From Acanthaster planci (Eukaryota > Echinodermata > Asteroidea > Valvatida > Acanthasteridae): DNA of 38,266 nucleotides. Within the stretch, counting starts at the first letter, position 1. Each line of letters opens with the position of its first letter. Positions 1 to 10,315 of this stretch are shown here, one piece after another. Location: positions 4,474,500 through 4,512,765 of the forward strand of contig NW_019091357.1 in the NCBI RefSeq assembly GCF_001949145.1. Direction: 5' to 3'. The position numbers and the translations under genes were made by a program. The notes beneath the pieces were generated by a model that made no database searches, was not told where the DNA came from, and saw only the letters and a list, made by a program, of their open reading frames with translations.

Positions 1-241
1 CACTGTTTATTTTAATCAAAAACTCTGAAACCAAAATTTGCTCATGGAAAACATTTCTGAGAAAGGATTGCGTAGACACTTCTGCAATGATGAACCAACA
101 AAGAAAAGGAAATTGAGGCCAGCCAAAGATGGGAAAGATTCCAGCATTTTTTGTGTACACATCAGTGTAACACAGAGAATTTCAGTCTTTCATCAGGGAT
201 GGCGTCACACTTTGGCTCACAAACATGAGAATACTCATTAG
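1..241 (+). repeat. Diverged dispersed repeat, copy 1, left part
   Basis: From about position 33 this AT-rich stretch resembles 2115-2330 in the same direction. Shared blocks include AAATTTGC followed by GGAAAA, TTTTNTGTGNACA, the TGTAACA block and GCTCANAAA. The match resumes at 725-835 (CCATTAGCAT, AATAGCAAAACA), so the copy is interrupted by the 242-724 segment. No coding signal is seen; the short open frames are AT-rich and unlike any family I know. Confidence 0.45.
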
Positions 242-724
242 GACTGAGTCAATTTGAATTATTCACTGTTCGAATATTTGACCTTCAATTCAATCACATA
301 TTGGAAAATCTGAATATTCGGTCTTACCAACCAGCAGTTTGTTGATGATTAAACCATACATACAAAATCAGTTGCAATAACGCACACAGTTGTACATAAC
401 AATAACTATAATAGCTTCTCACGTCTAGGAGTATCTACAGCCACAATTTAGCAAGATTTAAGAGACAAACAGTATTTCTCGCCCTGTTACACATTTTCTG
501 TTCCTTTTAAATTTTTTAATGATTAATTTACTTTCTGAGTCGTTGTAAGATTTTTGTCTCTTTTCATTTGAATCTACTTGAAACAAGCCCCCATGGTACA
601 ATATTTCTCATTTAAAACAAAAGAAAATTCTCCCTTTTCATGAGTTTTGCATTCGAATATTCAAATTTGGAAAATAATATTCAATAGTCGATCGAATATT
701 CAGGTATTCTTCACAGCTGTAATA
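242..724. mobile_element. Probable nested insertion rich in GAATATTC motifs
   Basis: The segment splits repeat copy 1. It is flanked by near-identical direct repeats, ATACTCATTAG (231-241) and ATACCCATTAG (722-732), as expected of an 8-bp hAT-type target duplication with one later mutation. Both ends carry GAATATT/TCGAATATT motifs in opposite directions, and the right end reads CACAGCTG. There is no transposase frame. It is probably a non-autonomous DNA transposon; the exact termini are uncertain. Confidence 0.4.
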
Positions 725-947
725 CCCATTAGCATAAAAAACAAAAAACACTGACATATTCTTTGAAATAGCAAAACAAAAATTTTAAAGAAGTTTAATT
801 TGTAAAAACGATAATTTATCGGTGCCTTTGAATGACTAATATTGTCTCAGTTTGAATGGATCCAGAGGGATCCCTCCCTGTTTTAGATTGTTTTTATAGG
901 GAGAAATGCTTCTTTTTATAGGAAGAAATGCATCTTCCTATAGAGGG

Positions 948-1057
948 TTTGCATGGCTGCCATCTTGCAGGACAGTGCTTTTGTTCCAAGGAGTATGCAC
1001 AGAGGAGGTTTCCCTGAGGAACAAAACAACTTCCCTGCAAAATGGCTACCATGCAAA
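948..1057. mobile_element. Palindromic MITE-like element
   Basis: Long imperfect palindrome: TTTGCATGGCTGCCATCTTG near 948 pairs with CAAAATGGCTACCATGCAAA ending at 1057. Both arms then carry GCAGG followed by a TTTTGTTCC/GGAACAAAA block. The centre lies near 1000. There is no coding capacity. This is the form of a miniature inverted-repeat transposable element. Confidence 0.55.
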
Positions 1058-1812
1058 GCATCAATTTTTCTGATTTCTTGGCCCCGGAATGAAGGCAGAG
1101 ATCCTCACTGAAATCATTGGGCATCTGGGGCACCTTCCTGTCATGAAAGCTGCAACTGGGCACCGTAAATGCTGAATCTGCCACTGCAATTAGAGACAGA
1201 GCTAGGTAATCATAATTATGTACATGTAAAAGATGGGTGCCGAATCACCAGTTGGTAAACTTGGTATGAGTGTGATCTATAGCAGTTGCTTCAGTGTTCG
1301 CACAGAATCATGTGCCCTCGTATGTTATGAGTCGAAATGTCTATTAACTTGGCTTCTCTAACTGTCAGTCTTACACACAGCATTTGTGTGTTTTAAAGTA
1401 ATAGTATTTAATAACTATTTACAGCTTATATGGCGCCTTGCATTAATAAAAAACCACAAAGCCCTGAACATGTAATAATAAAATTAAATTTGTTAATTAC
1501 AGTGGACAATTTAAGTTAAAAGATAACTAAATCTAATTAAAATTGTATATGCGCTACCCGCAGTGCCCCACTAACAGAACAACCAACGGATAGGCCAAGC
1601 AACCAACAGGCAGACAGGCAAATGGACAAAAACCAAGTATACGAATATAATATGCGAGATTGTCGCAATTAAAAATACTGACTTTCTGAATAAAAAAAAT
1701 CACATCAAAATAGCATCTAATAAATGACAGCACAATTGATGTCAACAGTCAGCTTAAAGAAGGCTAATAACAAGGGACACAGTTGTTTTGAATTAGCAAC
1801 ATCTTTATGTCA
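1058..1812. other. Gene-free AT-rich spacer
   Basis: I see no conserved coding exon, RNA gene or clear repeat structure here on either strand. Short open frames are isolated and lack recognisable domains. Confidence 0.5.
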
Positions 1813-2461
1813 ATTAAAGGGACATAATGAGGAGAATCCTGACAAAATTTCATTGATTGTGAGTAGTCATCGGATTCCATTAAAGGACCCAGGTAATGAA
1901 GTTTTCTTAGGCTTACCTTTTGTGCATTTTCATACTCTTCTTCACTGTAGGACAATTTTTTAAAATCCTATTGGAATTACATGTGAATGTTCTGAAAAGT
2001 GCACTGTTTTAAATACTAACGACCTTCAAGCTTCTCCAGACAAGTGAGGGCACTTTTGCTGTGATATGTAAAATCGGGCAAGACATTGTTTGGTGTACCG
2101 GTACATGTTTGAATCCCAAATTTGCCATTCGGAAAATATATCTTAGACAAGGTTGCTCGCTGGTTTATTGCCATATACTTACTCGACAATAAATTGCCAA
2201 AGAAATGGAAGTAACTACAGCAAAATATAAAATATTCAACAGTTTTCTGTGCACAGATCATTGTAACATTGAGGTTCAAAGCTGGGAATGACCTCACAGT
2301 TTTGCTCATAAATATGCAAACCATTAGCATTCAAAACCAAATAAGGCTTCAAAATGCAGATTAAAATAGCAAAACAGAAATTGGAAATAAGGTTAATTGA
2401 AATACAAAGGTGCAATTTCAAGATTTGTAGTAAAATAATTGCGTTAAACAATCCCTTTAAT
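1813..2461. mobile_element. Dispersed repeat, copy 2, with short terminal inverted repeats
   Basis: The stretch is bounded by a 10-bp inverted pair, ATTAAAGGGA (1813-1822) and TCCCTTTAAT (2452-2461). Its right half (about 2115-2460) matches the interrupted copy at 33-241 plus 725-835. No transposase is encoded, so it is probably a non-autonomous element. The full left part has no second copy in the window to check against. Confidence 0.4.
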
Positions 2462-5400
2462 GCGCTAATGCATTTCTGTTAGCGATGATTTGATAATTTC
2501 CCGTTTCTGCATGTAAAGTGGGTGTGCAGCTTGTTAAGGTTGATCATCCATTACAGCTTCTACTCCTAAAGTATGCCAACTACAAAGCAGATAGATCCCT
2601 GCATGAGAATAACCACATTTTTACATGCATCCTGCTATTCACACTGCACTCATTGTGCATGTACATGTACATGTATTTCTATACAGTACACAGGCATTTG
2701 ATATTTCGAGTTTGGGAAAAAAAGTGATGAGCCTTATGCATACTGGCTTGAGTGTAATTGAGAGCGGTTTGGAGATGGTGACCCATGTGCATGGTCAAGG
2801 TTCAATGTGTTTTTATTTATTTTTTTTCAGTGAATTGCAAACAGTCACCTACGTATGTGTATGTGCAGATGAAATTTCGGCTGGCAATCGGTTCCAAATT
2901 GCTCTTGATTTATCCCTCATATAACACACTGGTTTATGGAGGGTGATCCTTTGCTGTGGCAGTGCTCAGCAGAGCAGTGGAATGAGTTACCTGATAGCTT
3001 CAAAGAAATAGATGAAATTGACTGTTATAAGTTGAGTCTGAAAACTTGCTTACTAGTTTCCTAAGTGATGCTTAGAATGCACTACTCTCCTGTGTCATCA
3101 CCATTTCTCCTGCAATTGTATTTTTCTCTTTTGTGTACTCTTCACTGTCCTTTTGCTCTTTAAGCGTATAGAGACTTTTATGAAATTGTGATATGCGCTA
3201 TACAAAAGCGGCTCGTTATTATTATGTGTAATTTGAGGTTTGATCTTGACCCTCGATCTGCGTGGACTTGACGTGAGGTTGAGATTGTGGTAGTTAAGTT
3301 TAATAGTTATCACTTCACTGAGCAGTTACCCTTGCAGTGGCACACAATGCAATGCTGCATTATGAATCTGGATTTGTTGTAGGAATGTTAGGGAGAGTAC
3401 TGTGAAAAAAGAGTCAGGGATTTAGTTCCTGGTTTCAGCTTTAGCTTCCCAGCAACCCTTCTATACAAATAATGATAACCTTTCCTCATAGCTGCAGTAG
3501 GACCGCATAGTCTGAGCCCCCCCCCCCATATTCACTCACATAGCATTGCATACCTAGTGTGGACCGAGTCAGCCCTAACAGTCCTCAGTCCTCTAACAGA
3601 TGAGGAATTGAGGACTGTAAAGGTTAAAGAAATCACGGTGAATGTATTTTTTTCCTTTAAAGAGTGAATATTATTTTACTCTGGTTTTTTTGTCAATGAA
3701 GACGATGCATGATATCCCTAACTGTTCTTCCTTTTGCTGCAGATAGCCCTCCCCCCAAATGTCTGTAAAACCTGTTTTTCAAGGGGGGGGACCTTGTGTG
3801 GACCTTGCTTAGGTCCACACAAGGTCTACACAACTTATGTTAGGTGGACCTGCTTCTTCTCCAGTCCACACAGAGATGGCAAGGTTGGCAGAACAGGTAG
3901 AAAGCCAAGTATTTTGACAGAAGCACAGTTGATGAGCTCTTGGTTTCTGATGGTGACAGAAACTTCAGTACTTCACGGTTGTTAAGTTGTATTCAGTTCG
4001 TGGAGTTTTTCACTTGCGAAATTGCTACCATGGTCATCCTGAACAATTAAAATATAAATTAAATGATTTGAGATATTAAATAATCTCAGTGATGGATATG
4101 AATGAATGTTTTAAGACATACTTGTAATGAATACAAAGTCAGGCCAAAACTGTTCCCAAGTAATTAACCAAGTACTTTCACCAGAACATTTGTTTATCAC
4201 CCTTTCCCAAAATTCAGTTTTCCAGTTCCTATACAGACACTCTAATGGTGACCCTTCCACATAATGCCTTGTCAAAGTGATGGCTTGTCCCCCCTTTAAA
4301 TTTTCCCTACCCTTGAACTACATCTTCTGTGTGCTTCGATGTAGGCACTCACTCATAAATGTTTGCATGCATCCTTGCCCGTCCCTGCACATTACATAGA
4401 CAGAAACCTGATTAGTCAAATACAGAACTTGCAGGCTTGCCAAATCCTAAACCTAGATCACAGCTGTGAATTCCATTTTCCCTTCAGGGTGTATGCAGCG
4501 ACGTCTCGACAATCAAAGCTCTACCACCCAATTATAGAGACCATCCTTGTTTCATTGACACCTGTGCTGATACTGTAATGCAGATATAAACCTAGAACAA
4601 AAACAACCCCTCCCCCAACAAAATTTTGCACAAAAGACATAAACGGACAATGAACCGTTCTCATTACTGGTACGAACAATATGCATTCATTGAAAGGGTT
4701 CTACACATTTATACATGTATGTTTATATACACAAAGAACTTGATGATGGCCTGAATGAATGCACTGTATATTTGCAGTTGTTATTATGAACAGCATTTAA
4801 TTCAACAGTTTTCTGCTGGATGCACAGAGATGCATGGTATCTGTCTTGGTTCAGAGTGAATCCCATGAATTTTTAAGACTCCTTGTCATGAATCCACCGA
4901 GCTTGCCACCGTTTCATGTTTATGATGATTAATGCACAAAACTAATTTAACAGAAAGTCATGCAAGCTGGCCGTGCAGTACGTTGCAGGTTATGTAGGTA
5001 CACCCATATACCCATCACACATGCATGTGCATGTATTCTAAAGAAAATGAGATGATATCTGGTGGCTAAATATTGATTGACACAAACATGGAATTCTAGT
5101 GTTTAAGGAAACCAGTAATGTAATTATGATAATATTCATAGTATAATAGTATTCTTACCAAGGGTTTTGCTTTTTTGTGGCAAATGCACCAAATTCACAT
5201 CCTAATTCAGAGGTCTCCTTAAAGGGTAATATATTTCTCTTGACTGCATGCATTCATGGACAAACATCTAGGTAACGTAGACATTTTCATTTGGAAGTGC
5301 TGTTTTGTTTTCACTGTGCCTGCTAATTTGCATGTTAATTAATGCATGATGAAAAACTGGTGAGCGATGCCTGTGTATTTTATACATTTCAAAAGACTTA

Positions 5401-7835
5401 TAAATCCATTTGCTTTGTTAAATATATAGGCAAACCTTATATTAGCTCGACTTGTGCTTGTAAATCTGGGTAACTGAAAGGATTCCTGCTCTATGTTCAT
5501 CTTGAACCTGCCACCATTTATATGCATTCATGCAATGTGTAATAACCAAATATAAAAGTGTTAAAACACACACAAATACCAGTTGAATGGTGACATAATG
5601 ACACTTAATTTTGGTTTTGCAATATGCAGTGGGGTAAATCTGTGTGCCAGAGACTTGGGGTGAGGACGGGGGTGACTTGAATCCCCAAATGACCCGGCTG
5701 TTCATGAAGCATATGGTCATCCCTTAACCTCACGTCGCAGTAGTGCATTTTAAAGCTTTTCTTCCTTTTTTAGTATTATTGCCCTGATTTTGATTTTTGA
5801 AAGTTCGAAAAAATCTCAAAATCCATCTTTTTTTTCTCACCACGAAGAAAGTGTTTGTGAGGGAGGAATGATGCACGTTCAGCTTTCTGATGGATATAGC
5901 TTTTAGTTAGTTTAGTTTTAAGAAGCAGAAAATCTTTTCTCGCAATCTCCCTTTTGCTTTCCGGTCCTTTTCAAGAGCTTATACTCTGCTCCTTTTGAAG
6001 AACAGGAAATGAAAGGGGACCTCGAATTTCTTTTTCAAAATTACATACATTTGTTAGCCACACTTCCCGTAGAACGTCATTTATACCTCAACGTTACCCC
6101 ACCCATAAAAAAGAAAAGCAATTTAGGCAACGATTCTGTTTGTTCACATTTTCCACATTTCAAATCCCTCAGGTAATGTTGTAGATTGCCAAAACTACTT
6201 TGCGAGTTCACGGACGTTTAACGAGGGATCTCTATTTTTACGCACTGAGATTTTCAGAAACGGCGCACCCCTTTTTCAGTTTCTATGAGGGAGGTGAAGA
6301 GAAAGACACTATGGATGAAAATATTATTTTGATGAAGTGGTTTGGGAGGGAACACGGTAAAGAAGAGATCGGTGTACTGATCCTACCCACAGTACACAAA
6401 CTGGAAGATATTGATAAAATGCTCTCAAGGGTCCCGTTAGTTCCTTATGCCAGCATTTTTTATTTGATTGGTTTTCGAATATATACCATGACATTTTGGT
6501 AAGGCTGGAGGAAGGGGGAAAAATAAGAATCTAAAGCTCCATTTTCCCTATACAGTTAACTTACCTAGGGGTCGGAGAAGAGGAAAAACTGAATTTAGTC
6601 CATTATTTTTTCCAAACACTAAAAACAGTATCGGGAAAAATGATGGGAATTTTTTTTGTCGTTTTACTTTTCCCCCCTAAAATTGCATTATTCGGAGTCG
6701 GCGGGGTTTGTAATCCAACTAATTGAAAACGGAAGTTGGCCTTATACTCTCCACCCATCGTGTAGAGTTTAGCCCTGGTTTCCGGGAGCGGAAAATGGGA
6801 AGGGATGTAATTAAGGTAGGCCTGAATATAAAGGGGTGTAAAACGCAGAATATGTAAATGTGTGGACATAGAGCTGGAAATAGCGGACTCCCCCCTTGTT
6901 TTCCCATGTAGGTTTTCCGTAATCGTTGTTTTTCAGTATTTGTTCGAGTTGGCTTTATACTTATCCCTCTCGATTTTTTCCCGTTCCATACGTCAGACCT
7001 CTGGTAGTGCTCATCCTAAATCTGTCGCTTTCTCCTCTTCGTCCTGAGCTTTAGGCCTGTACCATAATTCAGGGCATTGCCTATCAAAGAAAAGTTTCTG
7101 GAAGAGAATGGATCTTTCTCAGCCTGATACTTGGTCGAACTTTCAGAAAATGTAATATACAAAAATTTTTGCAAACTGGTTGTACATAAATTGTTTTCAT
7201 CGTGACTGGGTTCACTGTGCTGAAGTACATGTAAGCCACAACATGTTGAACCCAAACATGAAAACCATCTGATGAGTTACGTAATGATAGTGGTTTGGGC
7301 TTTCAAAATCATGCACTTATTTATCGGGAAAATGTCCCCTGCCATCCCTCCAAACTTGTCGCTGTTTTCCAATGCAGTTATGTATTCACACCTACACGAA
7401 ACTGTGGATTTGCCGTTGAAGAGTTTAAGTTGAAAATACATAGACACGTGAATTTATGGGACTCCGCAATTTCGTCCGATATTGCCATCACCCTTAAAAT
7501 CTCCTGTTGGGGAAGTGCACTGGAGCATGACCAGTAAGGTATATGCTTTGTAATTCTTGCATAATAATGAAATCCACTCGTGCGTGACTCTCAGTCTTCC
7601 CAAGTGGCAAGTAAGCGGCAATTATAAGCCCTTGAAAAGAGACCACGAGGATTCAATTTTACCGTCTCGATACATGTACCCGTGCAAAGAAAAAGTTCAG
7701 CAAGTTCTCGATCTCGTTTTGGTCTGGAATCTACAGGGTTGGCACTGTAATGATGACCACAGTGAAGAGTGGAATGATTGAAAAACAACGAGTTGGCAAA
7801 ACGATATGCCGCATTGCATTCTTGGTGAAAACGGC
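2462..7835. other. Gene-poor intergenic region
   Basis: No exon with recognisable domain content is seen on either strand. An open frame at 6200-6502 (+) would give 100 residues, but no family is recognised and no matching splice sites were found. The region holds TACATG microsatellites (about 2658-2676), a C13 run near 3518, two small hairpins (3578-3618 and 3790-3826) and a TGCGCTATACAAAAGCGG...TTATTATTA stretch near 3193-3222. That stretch resembles the 3' tail of invertebrate SINEs. Confidence 0.5.
3790..3826. repeat. Perfect 15-bp stem hairpin
   Basis: GACCTTGTGTGGACC (3790-3804) is followed by a 7-nt loop and its exact reverse complement GGTCCACACAAGGTC (3812-3826). Further AGGTGGACC and AGTCCACAC pieces follow near 3841 and 3863. 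It is a likely remnant of a palindromic element; no function is evident. Confidence 0.7.
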
Positions 7836-7847
7836 AAGTTGTGTTAT
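7836..7847 (+). repeat. Target-site duplication, left copy
   Basis: AAGTTGTGTTAT is identical to 8141-8152 and brackets the inverted element between them. Confidence 0.7.
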
Positions 7848-7936
7848 ATGAAAAATGGGTTTGCGGGTACGCCATCCAATCAATCTCTTTTGGGCGAGTT
7901 GTGGTTCTTAATAAAAGAACCGTTGAGTGTTAACTC

Positions 7937-7970
7937 GACGTTTCGGCCAGTGTGCTCTGGCTGTCTTCAG
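7937..7970 (-). ncRNA. Hammerhead-ribozyme-like core, left arm
   Basis: Read on the minus strand, CTGAAGA (7970-7964) is followed by a 5-bp stem GCCAG/CTGGC with a 6-nt loop, then CGAAACGTC ending at 7937. CTGANGA and GAAA are the two invariant hammerhead core segments, and the following ACGT with C as cleavage nucleotide would make helix III only two base pairs with no loop. That geometry can only fold as a dimer, as described for small PLE-linked hammerheads. One extra nucleotide sits between CTGAAGA and the stem, so activity is uncertain. Confidence 0.45.
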
Positions 7971-7979
7971 GAGAGTGGA

Positions 7980-8013
7980 CGGAGGACGGTCAGCGCACAC
8001 TGGCTGAAACGTC
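7980..8013 (+). ncRNA. Degenerate hammerhead-like core, right arm
   Basis: The plus-strand counterpart reads CGGAGGA (7980-7986), a GTCAG/CTGGC stem with a CGCACA loop, and GAAACGTC (8006-8013). Relative to CTGANGA it has one core change, T to G at the second position, which is expected to abolish hammerhead catalysis. The stem keeps pairing through a G-U wobble. Confidence 0.4.
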
Positions 8014-8140
8014 GAGTTATTACACTCACCGGTTCTTTAAAGAACCACACCTCGCCCAAAAGAGATTGATTCCATGGCAGCATGCCGTACCCGCAAACCC
8101 ATTTCTCATGTCTCTTCCACCGTGCAAAGCTTCAAATCTT

Positions 8141-8152
8141 AAGTTGTGTTAT
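8141..8152 (+). repeat. Target-site duplication, right copy
   Basis: AAGTTGTGTTAT, identical to 7836-7847. Confidence 0.7.
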
Positions 8153-9347
8153 AACCATTGTGATGTGTGTGCATAGCGTAAAGTCATATCAACGACAGAG
8201 TATTCCGAGTTCAATTTTCGCATGATTTTAGTGGCGCGTTTTTGTTGCAGCTTGGAGGCATTATTCCTTCATGGCTGCGCCAACACGCTGACATGCATGT
8301 GTATAGACAAGACCCTACAAACCAAGGAAACACTGAAATGTAACTTATATTTGATAAGAAAACGAACTAAGTGTAGGCCTAGTTCAAAATTTGAAGGACT
8401 GTTTTCTGGGGAAGAACACTGCGTTGTAAAATAACATACCAGCTCGAGTTGTTTTTTTTTATCTGGCTTGCAACGTGAAATATGAACTAATCAAGCTAAA
8501 CTAAACTTAAGCATATGTTGTCCCATTACAAAATAATTGTGTTGACATCATGTTATTTCAGGTTTGTCAGTAAAGCAAGCCAAAGCAAACTGCCCGCTGA
8601 TGATGGCTTTTAATAAATCCATTGGGTTTCATGCTTTTCAGTTGTGGCCGCTTCTCCAGTTGCGAGGGCAGGTGGGGGTCCCATAAGCATAAACACTTGT
8701 GCGTGGATAAAGTCTTTGACAAACGGTTTGTGTGATAACTTAAGTAACTCAACTGTCGTGGTTTTTTTCTATAGGTAAAACTAAACACCAATATTAAGAG
8801 ATGCGCACGGCATGACGCTGCAAACTTGGGCGGGTTAGGTCAGGCTTGCTACTGAGACGGAGCGTGACACTGTGACCTCGATCACTGCCCTCTACCCGTT
8901 CACAAAACTAACGGCAACCGTTTAAACGCCCGTACCAGAAAGCTTCTAGTTTAACTGCAAAATGAGACGGTTTGAATTTTTCTTATTTCTCCATGCCTAT
9001 TGTGGTAACCGGTTTCGGGCTGCGGCGATTCATCAGTGATTGCCACACGTCAATGACAGTAGTCGGTCCACCGTGATACGGCAGACTCGGAGAATTCGAA
9101 AGGAAGTTACGTGGGATATATAAATATATTGAATTTCAAGCCGTTGCGATATCCCCTTGCACATGGCGAACATGCAAGTCATGGGGCCAAAATTGTTTGG
9201 TATAATAGGTCCGTATAGCCGCGTACTCCATGACACTCACCGTAGCCTACTCGTGTGAAAAGAATTGATTGAAATGCACGATCTCATACTGCTTTACACA
9301 TGTGCAAAACAGAAACATAATGCATGGGTAACGTGACTAACTTTTTT

Positions 9348-9369
9348 GGGGGGAGGGGGGAGGGGCGGG
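9348..9369 (+). other. Potential G-quadruplex
   Basis: Four guanine tracts of 6, 6, 4 and 3 are separated by single nucleotides (A, A, C). This fits the strict G3+N1-7 rule with the shortest possible loops. It lies about 0.9 kb upstream of the proposed first exon. Confidence 0.6.
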
Positions 9370-9930
9370 CACTTTTTGTCAAAACTCCACGTGGCACCGG
9401 TCTTTTCGTCGTCCCCACCCCCCTGCAGCATGCTCCGTATCCGGTGATACTAGCTGACTCTTCAGGCATAAATTTAAGGACATCTGTAGTGTCTCCTAGG
9501 TTTTTGTTTGTGTTTCACTACTGCTATTTCTGGAATGATGTTTTCATTTTTTTTGTTAATATACAGTCGCCATGACTAAACCGTCTTGAAATTTCCAGTG
9601 TGAGCCCTGGAGCATATGGAGCTCTGAAACCAAAAAAGACGCCCCTTAAGGCCTTGAAGTTGCGGCCCTCGCTGTGTAGTCACTAGCTGAGGCACGGGCT
9701 AGTTGTAGTGGAATTCGATTCCAAGCAACAATGCGTCCAAATCTTTATCTAATTCCAGCTTATTGCTGACATTTTTTGTGAAGTGGGTCACATTATGCAG
9801 CATGTTTTACTAACTGCTCTGAGTCAGGAAAGAACTGTCAAGTGCCTGTCAACATTTTGCCGTAGTGTTAAACCAAACGGCGAATGTTTTGTAACGTACA
9901 GCCCTATAGCGCACAACGAATTTTGTGCCT

Positions 9931-9980
9931 TGTACATGTACATGTACAGTACATGTGTATATATACAGTACATGCACATT
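9931..9980. repeat. TACATGTA-type microsatellite
   Basis: Clustered TACATG/TGTACA units with interspersed ATATAT. Similar short arrays occur near 2658, 13541, 13640, 14765-14890 and 21820. Confidence 0.7.
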
Positions 9981-10246
9981 GTACAGGGTGTGAACATGTC
10001 GAATGTAGTAGGCCCCTGGTGTAGAGTAACTGACCGCAACGTCTTATTCAAACACCGCTTTTTGTCGTGTTTCCAATTGTTTAACGGATGAAAAATAATC
10101 GAAGACATAAGTACATTAATTCTAGCTTCCCTTGGGGGTAATGTTTGGCGCAAATACTGAATTTTAGTCAACTAAACTGAATTTCCCGAACTCAGTCTGA
10201 CTGTACGGCGGGGGTGGTACGCCATTACGGTAAGAGCTATTTTGTT

Positions 10247-10271
10247 ATGCAAATGAGAGGCCGCCATTTGG
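10247..10271 (+). promoter_or_regulatory. Candidate promoter elements of the L3MBTL-like gene
   Basis: A perfect octamer ATGCAAAT (10247-10254) is followed at 10260-10271 by GCCGCCATTTGG. The latter resembles the YY1-type motif often found just downstream of animal transcription starts. No TATA box is evident. This is inference from motif and position only. Confidence 0.3.
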
Positions 10272-10315
10272 TCGCTGACGAAGCACGGCATGGCCTCTGC
10301 TTGCCAAGCCTGACG
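10255..10315 (+). other. L3MBTL: Candidate non-coding first exon (5'UTR)
   Basis: The coding exon at 16333 sits behind a 3' splice site at 16245, so the transcript needs an upstream exon. The best candidate ends here at TGACG|GTGAGA, a good donor, in a CpG-rich segment with a YY1-like motif. It contains a complete upstream reading frame of seven codons plus stop (ATG at 10290, TGA at 10311-10313). The start position is a guess. Confidence 0.3.

Larger units (their letters stand above)
7848..8140. mobile_element. Inverted Penelope-like (PLE) mini-element
   Basis: A 293-bp insertion lies between identical 12-bp direct repeats. It consists of two inverted arms (about 7848-7970 and 7980-8109) separated by about 9 nt, plus a 31-nt unique right tail (8110-8140). 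Both arms contain TGGGTTTGCGGGTAC, CAATCTCTTTTGGGCGAG, a GGTTCTT...AAGAACC inner palindrome, and the ACTCGACGTTT block. Small hammerhead ribozymes in Penelope-like element repeats share the signature CTGANGA ... GAAACGTC, and each arm holds that signature or a near copy. There is no reverse transcriptase or GIY-YIG frame, so it is non-autonomous. Assignment to PLEs is inference from the ribozyme signature and the inverted-repeat form. Confidence 0.6.
8153..10230. other. Upstream intergenic region, CpG content rising
   Basis: No coding exon is recognised. From about 8800 the sequence is visibly richer in CpG than the first 7 kb. It contains a G-rich cluster (9348-9369) and a TACATGTA microsatellite (about 9931-9980). 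It is probably the 5' flank of the L3MBTL-like gene. Confidence 0.45.

Noticed and set aside
6200-6502. 100-codon open frame on the + strand
   Set aside because: No domain, no supporting splice sites and no homologous block recognised; length is within chance for this much sequence.
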